DNA from: LMUY01 sp964242925 | GTDB taxonomy: Bacteria > Pseudomonadota > Alphaproteobacteria > Acetobacterales > Acetobacteraceae | Length of the DNA stretch: 59,330 bases | Reading direction: 5' to 3' | NCBI GenBank assembly: GCA_964242925.1 | Contig: CAXTBW010000015.1 | Location: forward strand, 1-59,330 | Shown here: positions 51,713 to 59,330 of the stretch, piece by piece | How positions within the stretch are numbered: the first letter of the stretch is position 1 | How the letters are laid out: each line of letters begins with the position of its first letter | Notes under the pieces: generated by a model | Seen by the model: only the letters and a program-made list of their open reading frames with translations | What the model was told of the DNA's origin: nothing | Database searches by the model: none | Program-made: the position numbers and the translations under genes

Positions 51713-52498
51713 ATGACGGTCCTGAAAACGTGCCTGGCGTTGTTCGTGGTGTTCTACCTGCTGCCGCTCGGGGTCTCCGCAGCGCGCTATTGGCTGGACG
51801 GCACGGGCGCGGGATGGCGAACCGCCGACCGGTCCAGCATCGGCGTCCTACCGCCAGCCGGCGGCAAGGCGGCGGTCGTGCGTGTTCTATCGGCGCAGAC
51901 GGTGCGTTGGCGCGGCATCTTCGCCACCCATAGCTGGATCGTGTTCAAACCTGCCGGAGCCGCCGGCTACACCCGCTACGACTACACCGCCTGGGGTGAT
52001 CCGATCCGCCTGAACGGCTTCGAACCGGACGGCCGCTGGTTCGGCCAGGCGCCGGCCGTGGTGTTTGCCGCGGACGGCGCCGCGGCGGAGGCGATGATCC
52101 CCCGCATGCAGGCGGCGATCAAGGATTACGCATGGAGCAAGCAGGGCGATTACCGCGCTTGGCCCGGCCCGAACTCGAACACCTTCGTGCAGGCGGTGAT
52201 GGACAGCGTGCCGGAAATTCGCAACGCGCTGCCGCCGACCGCGATCGGCAAGGACTTTCCGTACGATGGACGCTGGGTGTGCTGGACCGCCTCCGGCACC
52301 GGCATACGGCTGACCCTGGGCGGCTACCTGGGCGTGACGCTTGCCTGGGTCGAAGGCTTCGAGCTCAACATTCTCGGCGCGGCGGCCGGGGTGGACCTGC
52401 GCCGCCCAGCCATCAAGCTGCCTGGCCTAGGCCGGTTCGGGGTGCGCGGCCCCGACGACCCGACGGTCGCGGGCGTCGAGGCTGTTGCCGCCCGGTAG
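51713..52498 (+). CDS. DUF3750 family protein
   Basis: The protein has 261 residues. A hydrophobic N-terminal segment (CLALFVVFYLLPLGVSA) suggests membrane anchoring. The DUF3750 core shows WRTADRSSIGVLPPA, FATHSWIVFKPAGAAGYTRYDY, YRAWPGPNSNTFVQAV and IGKDFPYDGRWVC. Function unknown. ATG at 51713 begins the hydrophobic leader; an ATG at 51644 would add 23 residues. It sits alone between two oppositely pointing molybdenum hydroxylase operons. Confidence 0.85.
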   Translation: MTVLKTCLALFVVFYLLPLGVSAARYWLDGTGAGWRTADRSSIGVLPPAGGKAAVVRVLSAQTVRWRGIFATHSWIVFKPAGAAGYTRYDYTAWGDPIRLNGFEPDGRWFGQAPAVVFAADGAAAEAMIPRMQAAIKDYAWSKQGDYRAWPGPNSNTFVQAVMDSVPEIRNALPPTAIGKDFPYDGRWVCWTASGTGIRLTLGGYLGVTLAWVEGFELNILGAAAGVDLRRPAIKLPGLGRFGVRGPDDPTVAGVEAVAAR

Positions 52499-52626
52499 GT
52501 AAATCAGGACCGGCGTGGTGACGCGCGTGCCGCAGCTCACGTGTCGCTTTGCCTGGACATTCAGCCAAACCTTGGCCTAGGCCCGGCGTAGAAGACGACT
52601 TGGAGCCGACCGAGAAGGGAACCGGG

Positions 52627-53106
52627 ATGGAATGCACAATTGATATTAACGGCCAAGCGCATCGCTTGAACGTTGACCCGCGACGGACCTTGCTCGACGC
52701 GCTGCGCGAAACGATCGGCCTGACCGGCACGAAGAAGGGGTGCGACCAGGGCCAGTGTGGTTCGTGCACGGTGCTGGTGGACGGGGTGCGGGTGCTATCC
52801 TGCTTCACCCTGGCCGCGCTGGTGACGGGCAAGGTCACCACCATCGAGGGCCTCGCCAGCGAGAACGGGCCGCTGCACCCGATGCAGCAGGCGTTCCTCG
52901 ATTGCGACGCCTACCAATGCGGCTACTGCACGCCGGGCCAGATCCTGAGCGCGATCGCCTGCGTGCACGAAGGCCACGCGGGGTCCGAGGACGAAATCCG
53001 CGAATACATGAGCGGCAATCTGTGCCGCTGCGCCGCTTATCCCAACATCGTCCGCGCCGTGCAGCAGGCCGCCCCGCAGCTATTGGGCCAGAAGAAAGCC
53101 GCCTGA
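52627..53106 (+). CDS. 2Fe-2S subunit of molybdenum hydroxylase, no export signal
   Basis: The protein has 159 residues. Both [2Fe-2S] sites are complete: KKGCDQGQCGSCTVLVDG near residue 38 and YQCGYCTPGQILSAIA plus SGNLCRCAAYPNIVRA. It begins MECTIDINGQAHRLN with no Tat leader, unlike the homologue at 50878-51528, so this complex is probably cytoplasmic. The FAD gene starts on the last base of its stop. Confidence 0.92.
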   Translation: MECTIDINGQAHRLNVDPRRTLLDALRETIGLTGTKKGCDQGQCGSCTVLVDGVRVLSCFTLAALVTGKVTTIEGLASENGPLHPMQQAFLDCDAYQCGYCTPGQILSAIACVHEGHAGSEDEIREYMSGNLCRCAAYPNIVRAVQQAAPQLLGQKKAA

Positions 53107-54113
53107 TGCGCCCGTTCAACCTCGAGCGGGCCGCCAGCGATGCCGACATCGGACGCTTGGCAGGCGCCTTCGGCGACGGGGCGTCGACGCAGTATCTAGG
53201 CGGCGGCACCACCCTGCTCGACTTGATGAAGCTCGACGTGATGCGGCCGGATCGCCTGGTCGCCATCGGCGAACTCGGCGCGGCGCATGGCGCGATCAGC
53301 GTTGACGAGACCGGCGTCACGCTCGGAGCCCTGGTGCGCATGTCCGCGGCGGCCGACCATCCCTCGCTTCGCCGCGATTACCCCGTGCTGTCGGACGCGC
53401 TGGCGCAGGCGGCCAGCCCGCAGATCCGCAACATGGCCACGCTGGGCGGGAACGTGCTGCAGCGGACGCGCTGCAACTATTTCCGAGACCCGAGTTGGGC
53501 GGCCTGCAACAAGCGCAGCCCCGGCTCCGGCTGCGCCGCGATCGGTGGCGGCAACCGGCTCCTGGCCGTGCTCGGCGTCAGCGACCAGTGCATCGCGCAC
53601 TACCCCGGGGATTTCGCGGTGGCGCTGGTGGCTCTCGGCGCGACTGTCACGGTGCTGTCCACCGATGGCGCAACGCGCGTCCTCGAATTTGAGGACCTGC
53701 ACCGGCTGCCGGGGGATACACCTCACATCGAGACCAATCTGCGGCCCGGCGAGCTGATCACCAGCCTCCACGTGCCAGCCGGGCCGCAAACCCGGCGCTC
53801 GCTCTACCTGAAGGTCAGGGAACGCGACTCCTACGCCTTCGCGCTGGCTTCCGCCGCGGTGGCGCTCGACCTCCGGCCGGACGGCACGGTGGCGACGGCG
53901 CGTGTCGGCCTTGGCGGGCTGGCCGCCAAGCCGTGGCGGTCGCACGAGGCCGAGGCGGCGCTGACCGGTCAGCTTCTGAACGAGCAGACGGCCCGGGTTG
54001 CGGCGGATCGCGCCTTCGCGGGCGCCGTCACCCACGGCGAAAACGGGTTCAAGCCGGAACTCGGACGGCAAGTCCTGGTGCGGGCGCTCATGCAAGCCGG
54101 ACAGGAGATCTGA
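53106..54113 (+). CDS. FAD-binding subunit of molybdenum hydroxylase, PaoB-like
   Basis: The protein has 335 residues and the same layout as 49898-50881. The FAD loop is GGGTTLLDLMKLDVMRPDRL and ATLGGNVLQRTRC; the 4Fe-4S site is RCNYFRDPSWAACNKRSPGS followed by GCAAIGG, so the extra cluster is retained. It lies between the 2Fe-2S (1-base overlap) and molybdopterin (1-base gap) genes. Confidence 0.92.
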   Translation: MRPFNLERAASDADIGRLAGAFGDGASTQYLGGGTTLLDLMKLDVMRPDRLVAIGELGAAHGAISVDETGVTLGALVRMSAAADHPSLRRDYPVLSDALAQAASPQIRNMATLGGNVLQRTRCNYFRDPSWAACNKRSPGSGCAAIGGGNRLLAVLGVSDQCIAHYPGDFAVALVALGATVTVLSTDGATRVLEFEDLHRLPGDTPHIETNLRPGELITSLHVPAGPQTRRSLYLKVRERDSYAFALASAAVALDLRPDGTVATARVGLGGLAAKPWRSHEAEAALTGQLLNEQTARVAADRAFAGAVTHGENGFKPELGRQVLVRALMQAGQEI

Positions 54114-54114
54114 C

Positions 54115-56394
54115 ATGGACGGCGACAGCTTCATCCGCATCGGCAAACCGACTGCCCGCATCGACGGCCGCGCCAAGGTCACCGGCCGCGCGCTATACGC
54201 GTCCGACGAGACGGCGCCTAACGCGGCCTATGCCTTCCTGGTCACCAGCGCTATCGCGAAGGGTCGAGTCGCGTCCATGGCGTTGGACGCGGCCCGCGCC
54301 GTGCCGGGTGTGCTCGACATCCTGACGCACTGGAACGTGGGCGGGGAAGCGAAGAAGCCCGCGCTGGCGTCCGGCGGGGAAACCACCACCACGATGGAAT
54401 CCGACCAGGTCTGGCATGATGGCCAGATCATCGCCGTGGTGGTGGCCGATAGCTACGAGGCGGCGCGGGAAGCCGCGCACAAGGTGGACGTGTCCTATGT
54501 GGAGGAGCAGCCGACCGCCACGTTCGACAGCCCAGGCGCCAAGGCCGAGCAGCGGGACGACGGCGAACACGAGGACTACGCGGTGGGGAACGCCGATGCG
54601 GCGTTCGCGACCGCGCCCGTCACGGTCGACGCCCGCTACAGCACACCCACCCAGCATCATAATCCGATCGAGCTCTACACTACGACCTGCGCGTGGAATG
54701 GCGACCAGCTGACCATCTGGGAGCCGAGCCAATTCGTCTACGGGCTGCGCGGCGCTGTCGCGAAGCAGATCGGCATCGACCCGGATCACATCCGGGTCGT
54801 GTCCAAGTTCGTAGGCGGGGCCTTCGGCGCGAAAGGCGGCGCCACCGCCCGGACCGCCTGGATCGCCATCGCCGCACGCCGCGTCGGACGGCCGGTGAAG
54901 CTGGTGGCCACCCGCTCCCAGGGCTACACGATCGTCACTTACCGGGCGGAGACGCGTCACCACGTCCAGTTGGGCGCCGACCAGGACGGCAGGCTGCTTT
55001 CCTTCCGGCACGAGGGGTGGGAGGTGACGTCCCGTCCCAGCACCTACAACGTGTCCGGCACCGAATCCACGGCCCGCGCGTACCGCTGCCCGAACATCCT
55101 CACCCGGGTGAACATCGTGCATGCCGACCGCAACACGCCCGGCTTCATGCGCGCGCCGCCCGACGTCCCTTACGCGTTCGCGCTGGAGTCCGCGATGGAC
55201 GAGTTGGCGATCGAGCTGGCCATCGACCCGGTCGAGCTGCGCCGCCGCAACGAGCCGGAACGCGACCCGGTCACCGGCCTGCCGTTCTCCAGCCGTCACC
55301 TGCTGGCCTGCCTGGACCAAGGAGCGGAGCGCTTCGGGTGGAGCCGGCGCGACCCAAGGCCCGGCTCCATGCGGGACGGCGACTGGCTGGTGGGTTGGGG
55401 CATGGCGGCCGCCAGCTACCCGTCCAACATCGCGGCCAGCGCGGCGCGGGTGACGCTGCGGCCCGAAGGCGGCGCACGGGTCCGCATTGCCGGCTCCGAG
55501 ATCGGCAACGGCGCTTATACGGTGGTGGCGATCGTAGCTGCGGACCGGCTGGGGCTGGAGGTGGAGCAGGTCGCGGTGGAGATGGGCGACACGGAATATC
55601 CGCCCGCCTCGCTGGCCGCCGGATCGAGCCTTACGGCCAGCATAAGTCACGCCGTGGCCCGCGCCTGCGACGAGCTGCGGGACCGCATCGCGCATGCCGC
55701 AGTCACCAGCAACGACGGCCCGCTCGCCGGGCGTGATCCGGCCGGCGTTCGGCTGGTCGATGGCAGAGTGCTGGCGGCCGATGGCGCCTCGGAGCCATTG
55801 GCGGATGCAGTGAAGCGCATCAGCGGCGGGGCGATCGAGGCTTACGCCGAGAACGTGCCGCACGGCGCCCCGGACGACGCGATGGCCAAGCTGTTCAGCG
55901 GCCAGTTGCCAATCGTGCGCGGGCAGAAACGCAAGGACGTGACTGCCTTCGCCTATGGGGCGCAGTTCGTGGAGGTGCGCGTTCACCGCCGGACCTGCGA
56001 GGTTCGGGCGCCCCGCATCGTGGGCGCTTTCGCCGTGGGCGCCATCGTCAACCCGATTGCGGCGCACAGCCAGATGATGGCCGGGATGATCTGGGGCCTC
56101 TCCTCCGCGCTTCACGAGAAAACCGAGATCGACGCGCGGGCCGCGCGCTATCTGAACGACAACCTGTCCGAGTACCACATCCCCGTCTGCGCCGACGTGC
56201 GGAAGGTCGAGGTGATCACCGTGCCGGAGCGGGACGACGCCGTTAACCCGCTCGGCATCAAAGGCGTCGGCGAGATCGGCATTGTGGGCGTGAATGCGGC
56301 GGTGGCGAACGCCGTGCATCACGCGACAGGTTGCCGGGTCCGTGATCTGCCGATCCGGACGGAAAACCTGCTGGGACGCATGCTGCCGGACTGA
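54115..56394 (+). CDS. Xanthine-dehydrogenase-family molybdopterin subunit
   Basis: The protein has 759 residues. It shows RIDGRAKVTGRALYASDE, FVGGAFGAKGGATARTAWIA, MRAPPDVPYAFALESAMDELA, and the catalytic Glu in IKGVGEIGIVG (Glu720). Compared with the first operon's subunit it has the same fold but clearly different sequence in the substrate funnel, for example NGAYTVVAIVAADRLG in place of GTGTYTIMTQIAAELL. A different aldehyde or heterocycle is likely. Third gene of a plus-strand operon. Confidence 0.92.
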   Translation: MDGDSFIRIGKPTARIDGRAKVTGRALYASDETAPNAAYAFLVTSAIAKGRVASMALDAARAVPGVLDILTHWNVGGEAKKPALASGGETTTTMESDQVWHDGQIIAVVVADSYEAAREAAHKVDVSYVEEQPTATFDSPGAKAEQRDDGEHEDYAVGNADAAFATAPVTVDARYSTPTQHHNPIELYTTTCAWNGDQLTIWEPSQFVYGLRGAVAKQIGIDPDHIRVVSKFVGGAFGAKGGATARTAWIAIAARRVGRPVKLVATRSQGYTIVTYRAETRHHVQLGADQDGRLLSFRHEGWEVTSRPSTYNVSGTESTARAYRCPNILTRVNIVHADRNTPGFMRAPPDVPYAFALESAMDELAIELAIDPVELRRRNEPERDPVTGLPFSSRHLLACLDQGAERFGWSRRDPRPGSMRDGDWLVGWGMAAASYPSNIAASAARVTLRPEGGARVRIAGSEIGNGAYTVVAIVAADRLGLEVEQVAVEMGDTEYPPASLAAGSSLTASISHAVARACDELRDRIAHAAVTSNDGPLAGRDPAGVRLVDGRVLAADGASEPLADAVKRISGGAIEAYAENVPHGAPDDAMAKLFSGQLPIVRGQKRKDVTAFAYGAQFVEVRVHRRTCEVRAPRIVGAFAVGAIVNPIAAHSQMMAGMIWGLSSALHEKTEIDARAARYLNDNLSEYHIPVCADVRKVEVITVPERDDAVNPLGIKGVGEIGIVGVNAAVANAVHHATGCRVRDLPIRTENLLGRMLPD

Positions 56395-56436
56395 TGCCGG
56401 CGGACAAAATGTCTGGCGTTGAAGGCGTTCCTGCCG

Positions 56437-57054
56437 TTAGGCGGCGTACTTCACCGTGCAGCCATAGGGGCGGGTGACCGCATTTGGCGCGTCGCCGCCG
56501 GCGGCAATCGCCTCGAGCGCCTGCTTGGCGTAAGGCGTCGCGCGGGCCAGATCCTCCACCTTGGTCGACGAGATGCTGTCGGCTCCGCCCATGTAGCCCA
56601 GTGCGCCGTCCGGGCGAATGATGAAGATATGCGGCGTGGTTTCCGCTTTGTAGAGATGGCCGATGCGGCCATCTGGGTCCAGCACGACATGGGCGGGCGC
56701 GGCGTTGCGACTTTGCGTCAGGGCGTTGGCGCCCGCGGCGTCCACGTAGCCTTGCTCACCAGGGGCGGAACTGATGACCGACACCCAGACCGCGCCCTTG
56801 CTGGCCGCCTCGCGCTGCAACGCCTGCATCGCGCCGCTGCGATACCACTTGCCAACAAAGGGACAGCCGTCGTTGGTCCACTCCAGAACGACGACCTTGC
56901 CGCGTAGCGCTGGCAAAGCCACGGCGCCGCCTGTCGTGTCAGGAGCGGTGAAGGCTGGCGCGGCAGCGCCGATCCGCGGCTCGGCGCGGCCGAGCGAGGG
57001 CGCCGCAACGGCGACGGCGGTGGCGGCGAGCAACTGGCGGCGGCGGATCGGCAT
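56437..57054 (-). CDS. Peroxiredoxin-like (PRX_like1) redoxin, exported
   Basis: The protein has 205 residues. A Tat-like leader (MPIRRRQLLAATAVAVAAP) precedes an AhpC/TSA-type redoxin domain: APAFTAPDTTGGAVALPAL and WTNDGCPFVGKWYRSGAMQ, with one active Cys and no CxxC. The Cys-containing tail YGCTVKYAA may supply a resolving thiol. The family is uncharacterised; a periplasmic thiol oxidation or reduction role is inferred. It ends 26 bases after the DsbD-like gene on the same strand. Confidence 0.85.
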   Translation of the reverse strand: MPIRRRQLLAATAVAVAAPSLGRAEPRIGAAAPAFTAPDTTGGAVALPALRGKVVVLEWTNDGCPFVGKWYRSGAMQALQREAASKGAVWVSVISSAPGEQGYVDAAGANALTQSRNAAPAHVVLDPDGRIGHLYKAETTPHIFIIRPDGALGYMGGADSISSTKVEDLARATPYAKQALEAIAAGGDAPNAVTRPYGCTVKYAA

Positions 57055-57079
57055 GACGTGTCCTCCATCACGGTTGAAG

Positions 57080-59110
57080 TCAGGTTCCGGGCTTGAGCTC
57101 GTCCAGCACGGTGGACGCAGTAAGGATTTGAGGCAGTACGGCAGGCGGGCCGCCAGGCGGATAGTAGACGTACAGCGGCACGCCGTCGCGCCCGTGCTCG
57201 CGCAGAAAAGTGGTGATCTCCTTGTCCTGCCGGGTCCAATCGCCCTTCAGGTAGGCGACCCGGTTCCTGGCGAAAGCATCCTGCACCGACTGCGGCGCTA
57301 GGGCGACGCGCTCGTTGACCAGGCAGGTCACGCACCAGGCCGCGGTCATGTCGACGAAGACCGGGCGGCCTTCCGTCCGTAACGCGGCCAGGCGGGCAGT
57401 GGAGAAAGGCTCCGCCACTGGGCCGGCGCTGGCTGTGGACCCAGTTGGCGGGGCAGCCGCGCGCAGCGGGGGAACGAGCGCCGCGAGCCCCAGCACGGCG
57501 ACGGCGGATGCGAGCAGGCCGACGTACCGCCCATTCCGCCCCGCGCCCTGGGCGATGCCGAACGACCAAGCGGCGAACCCGGCAAGGAGCAGCCCGACGC
57601 CACCTGCCAGCACGCCGTCCGACCCGGCCTGTTGGCTCAGCACCCAGACGAGCCAGAGGGCTGCGCCGTACATCGGGAAGGCAAGCACGCCGCGCAGCAC
57701 GTCCATCCACCGCCCGGGCCGGGGCAGCAGGCCCGCCAAGCTCGGGACGGCGGCAAGCAGCGCGTAAGGCAGCGCCAAGCCGAGGCCCATGAAGACGAAG
57801 ACGGACAACGTCAGCCAAGCCGGCGCCGCCAGCGCTCCGGCGATGGCCGCGGCCATGAACGGAGCGGTGCATGGCGTGGCCACTACGACGGCAAGCAGCC
57901 CGGTGAAGAAGCTGCCGACATGGCCGCCCCGCCCGGCATATCCCTGCCCGGCCCCCGCCAGGCGACCACCGACGTCGAACACGCCCGAAAGGTTCAGCCC
58001 GACCAGGAACAGCACCCAAGCCATCACGGCCACGAACACCGGCGACTGGAATTGGAAGCCCCACCCTGCCGCGTCCCCAGCGCCACGCAACACCAGCAGC
58101 GCGACGCCGAGCGCCGCAAAGGCCGCCACCACGCCGGCCGTGTAGCTTGCCGCGTGAGCGCGCACCGCGTTGCGGCCGGCCCCGGACAGCCTGGCGACTG
58201 CGACCGCCTTCATCGCCAGGATAGGGAAGACGCATGGCATCAGGTTGAGCACCAGGCCGCCGAGCAGCGCCAGGCCAAGCAGCTGCAGGGCGCCCGAGGT
58301 TGGCGCAGTCAGGGCGCCTGGCGCGGCGGACACCTGCAGGAAGCTCTCCTGGCCTGTCTTGTCCTTTAGAACGACGACACCGGACAAAATTGCCTTGGGG
58401 TCGAACGACTCGCCGGGCTTGAGATGAAGCTGCACCAGGCCCGGCGTGACGGTCAGCGGCTGCGGCGCCGCCTGTTCCACTGCGCCCCAAGCGGCAGGGA
58501 AGAACCAAGCCTCCTGGACAGTCATGGCAGACAGCCCATCCCCCGACAGGGTGAGCGTTGCGTCCGGCGCCACGGAAGCGGCAAAGGGCGATGGCACGGG
58601 GGAGCGGGAGGCAGCGGCGGCGAACAGCGGCGCCTCGGGCGAAGGCGCAGCTTGGCCCGGCAGCAGGGAGAGGTGAAAGGCGCCCTCCTCAGGCACGCAG
58701 ATCTTCTCGCAGACCAGCCAATCGGCCTTGGCCGCAACATCCAACACGCCGTGCCCGGGCGTTACGCGCAGCGGCAATGTCACAGCGCCCTGATAGCTGT
58801 ATGTCATCACCGGACCTTCGGGCAGGCGCTCCGGCGTGGGCCACTCGATCTGCCCGGCGCTGGCGTCCGAGGGGAGCGTGAGCGCGAGTTCGGGCGCGGC
58901 GCCGGCGTCGCCTGGGTTCTGCCAATAAATGTGCCAGCCAGGCGCAAGGCGGAAGCGCAGGCCGAGATGCATCGGCCGGCCGGCCTGCGCCGCATCGGTG
59001 TCTGAGACGAGGGTTACGCTGGCATGACTGCTGCTGACCGCGGCGCTCTCGGCCGCACGCGCCCCAGCGAGCGGGATGAGGCAAAGCATGGCGGCAAGCA
59101 GGTGACGCAT
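57080..59110 (-). CDS. DsbD/ScsB-like thiol-disulfide reductase
   Basis: The protein has 676 residues. A signal peptide (MRHLLAAMLCLIPLAGARA) is followed by an N-terminal periplasmic domain with a Cys pair in DWLVCEKICVPEEG (about residues 150-163). A central block of about eight membrane segments contains LMPCVFPILAMKAVAVA and VVATPCTAPFMAAA, the two membrane redox cysteines. A C-terminal thioredoxin-like domain has AAWCVTCLVNE (Cys593 and Cys596). This is the full DsbD/ScsB electron relay from cytosolic thioredoxin to the periplasm. The peroxiredoxin-like gene follows on the same strand, which points to a joint reductive pathway. Confidence 0.9.
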   Translation of the reverse strand: MRHLLAAMLCLIPLAGARAAESAAVSSSHASVTLVSDTDAAQAGRPMHLGLRFRLAPGWHIYWQNPGDAGAAPELALTLPSDASAGQIEWPTPERLPEGPVMTYSYQGAVTLPLRVTPGHGVLDVAAKADWLVCEKICVPEEGAFHLSLLPGQAAPSPEAPLFAAAASRSPVPSPFAASVAPDATLTLSGDGLSAMTVQEAWFFPAAWGAVEQAAPQPLTVTPGLVQLHLKPGESFDPKAILSGVVVLKDKTGQESFLQVSAAPGALTAPTSGALQLLGLALLGGLVLNLMPCVFPILAMKAVAVARLSGAGRNAVRAHAASYTAGVVAAFAALGVALLVLRGAGDAAGWGFQFQSPVFVAVMAWVLFLVGLNLSGVFDVGGRLAGAGQGYAGRGGHVGSFFTGLLAVVVATPCTAPFMAAAIAGALAAPAWLTLSVFVFMGLGLALPYALLAAVPSLAGLLPRPGRWMDVLRGVLAFPMYGAALWLVWVLSQQAGSDGVLAGGVGLLLAGFAAWSFGIAQGAGRNGRYVGLLASAVAVLGLAALVPPLRAAAPPTGSTASAGPVAEPFSTARLAALRTEGRPVFVDMTAAWCVTCLVNERVALAPQSVQDAFARNRVAYLKGDWTRQDKEITTFLREHGRDGVPLYVYYPPGGPPAVLPQILTASTVLDELKPGT

Positions 59111-59330
59111 GTCTCATCTTACGGCGGAACGGATGCGGAATCTAGGGTTCCGCCCCCGTGTCAGGCCGAGCAGGCCGGTCTGCCGAAGCTTGTTCGATGA
59201 CGGGTTCCACTAAGGTCTCTGGTGTCTGCCGGCTGAACCAGCCTCAGCGGTTCAAGTTTGCGGAACGACGATCGAGAAATGTTGGGTGGAGTCGGTGGAC
59301 AGGGCGCCCGTCAAGCCCGGCGCCAGTGCG
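59111..59330. other. Right-end stretch without a gene
   Basis: These 220 bases hold the upstream region of the DsbD-like gene and no coding frame I can support. A promoter for that gene should lie here, but no hexamer pair stands out. Confidence 0.4.

Noticed and set aside
54193..56322. Open frame of about 709 codons opposite the molybdopterin subunit
   Set aside because: Antisense shadow; the plus-strand gene has complete family motifs.
1..59330. tRNA, rRNA and riboswitch structures
   Set aside because: I looked for cloverleaf patterns and known riboswitch cores in the intergenic stretches and saw none that I could support.

Overview
The window looks like a chromosomal scaffold from a high-GC alphaproteobacterium, most likely Rhodospirillales and probably Acetobacteraceae-like. 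This rests on the order rpsA-cmk-aroA-TIGR02300, a Tim44-like gene near secB, strong G/C at third codon positions, and many PrpD, PrpF, amidohydrolase and solute-binding paralogues. No rRNA or tRNA was found, so the placement is inference. Two runs of exactly 100 N (32880-32979 and 37785-37884) mark scaffold joins, so this is a draft assembly.

Region by region. 1-5822 is conserved housekeeping: the start of ribosomal protein S1, cytidylate kinase, EPSP synthase, a TIGR02300 zinc-ribbon protein, an orphan LutA-like Fe-S protein, a Tim44-like protein, a histidine phosphatase and SecB. 6018-12261 is accessory: an aldo/keto reductase, two SDRs, a PrpD-family protein and two unrecognised small proteins. 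12278-23446 is a catabolic island. Its core is a tightly coupled minus-strand operon, PrpF isomerase, metallo-beta-lactamase-fold lactonase, PrpD-family protein and isocitrate-lyase/PEP-mutase-family lyase. Around it lie an MFS carrier, two beta-hydroxyacid dehydrogenases, two cupins, an Ldh_2 dehydrogenase, an atypical SDR and a GntR regulator.

23560-31413 is one plus-strand block: a carboxymuconolactone-decarboxylase-like protein, a branched-chain-type ABC importer (with LivM and LivG fused), an old-yellow-enzyme flavoprotein and a second lactonase. 31731-37691 holds two tandem amidohydrolase-2 genes (the second broken by an assembly gap) and an Fbp/Pot-type ABC importer. 38058-42489 holds an AbgB-like M20 protein, a DppA-type solute binder, an SDR and an Rdx protein. 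42605-47359 holds a PanE-like reductase, a DUF4174 protein, OxyR with both redox cysteines, and KatG followed by a clear terminator. 47640-56394 has two complete PaoABC-type molybdenum hydroxylase operons arranged head to head around a DUF3750 gene. The window ends with a peroxiredoxin-like protein and a DsbD/ScsB-like protein.

How it fits together: the middle 25 kb reads as uptake plus oxidation, isomerisation, lactone opening, hydration and C-C cleavage of one or more unknown carboxylic acids or lactones, with several enzyme families present twice. The right third is an oxidative-stress and aldehyde-oxidation neighbourhood. Two families of inverted intergenic repeats are scattered through the window, and one scaffold break lies directly against a repeat.
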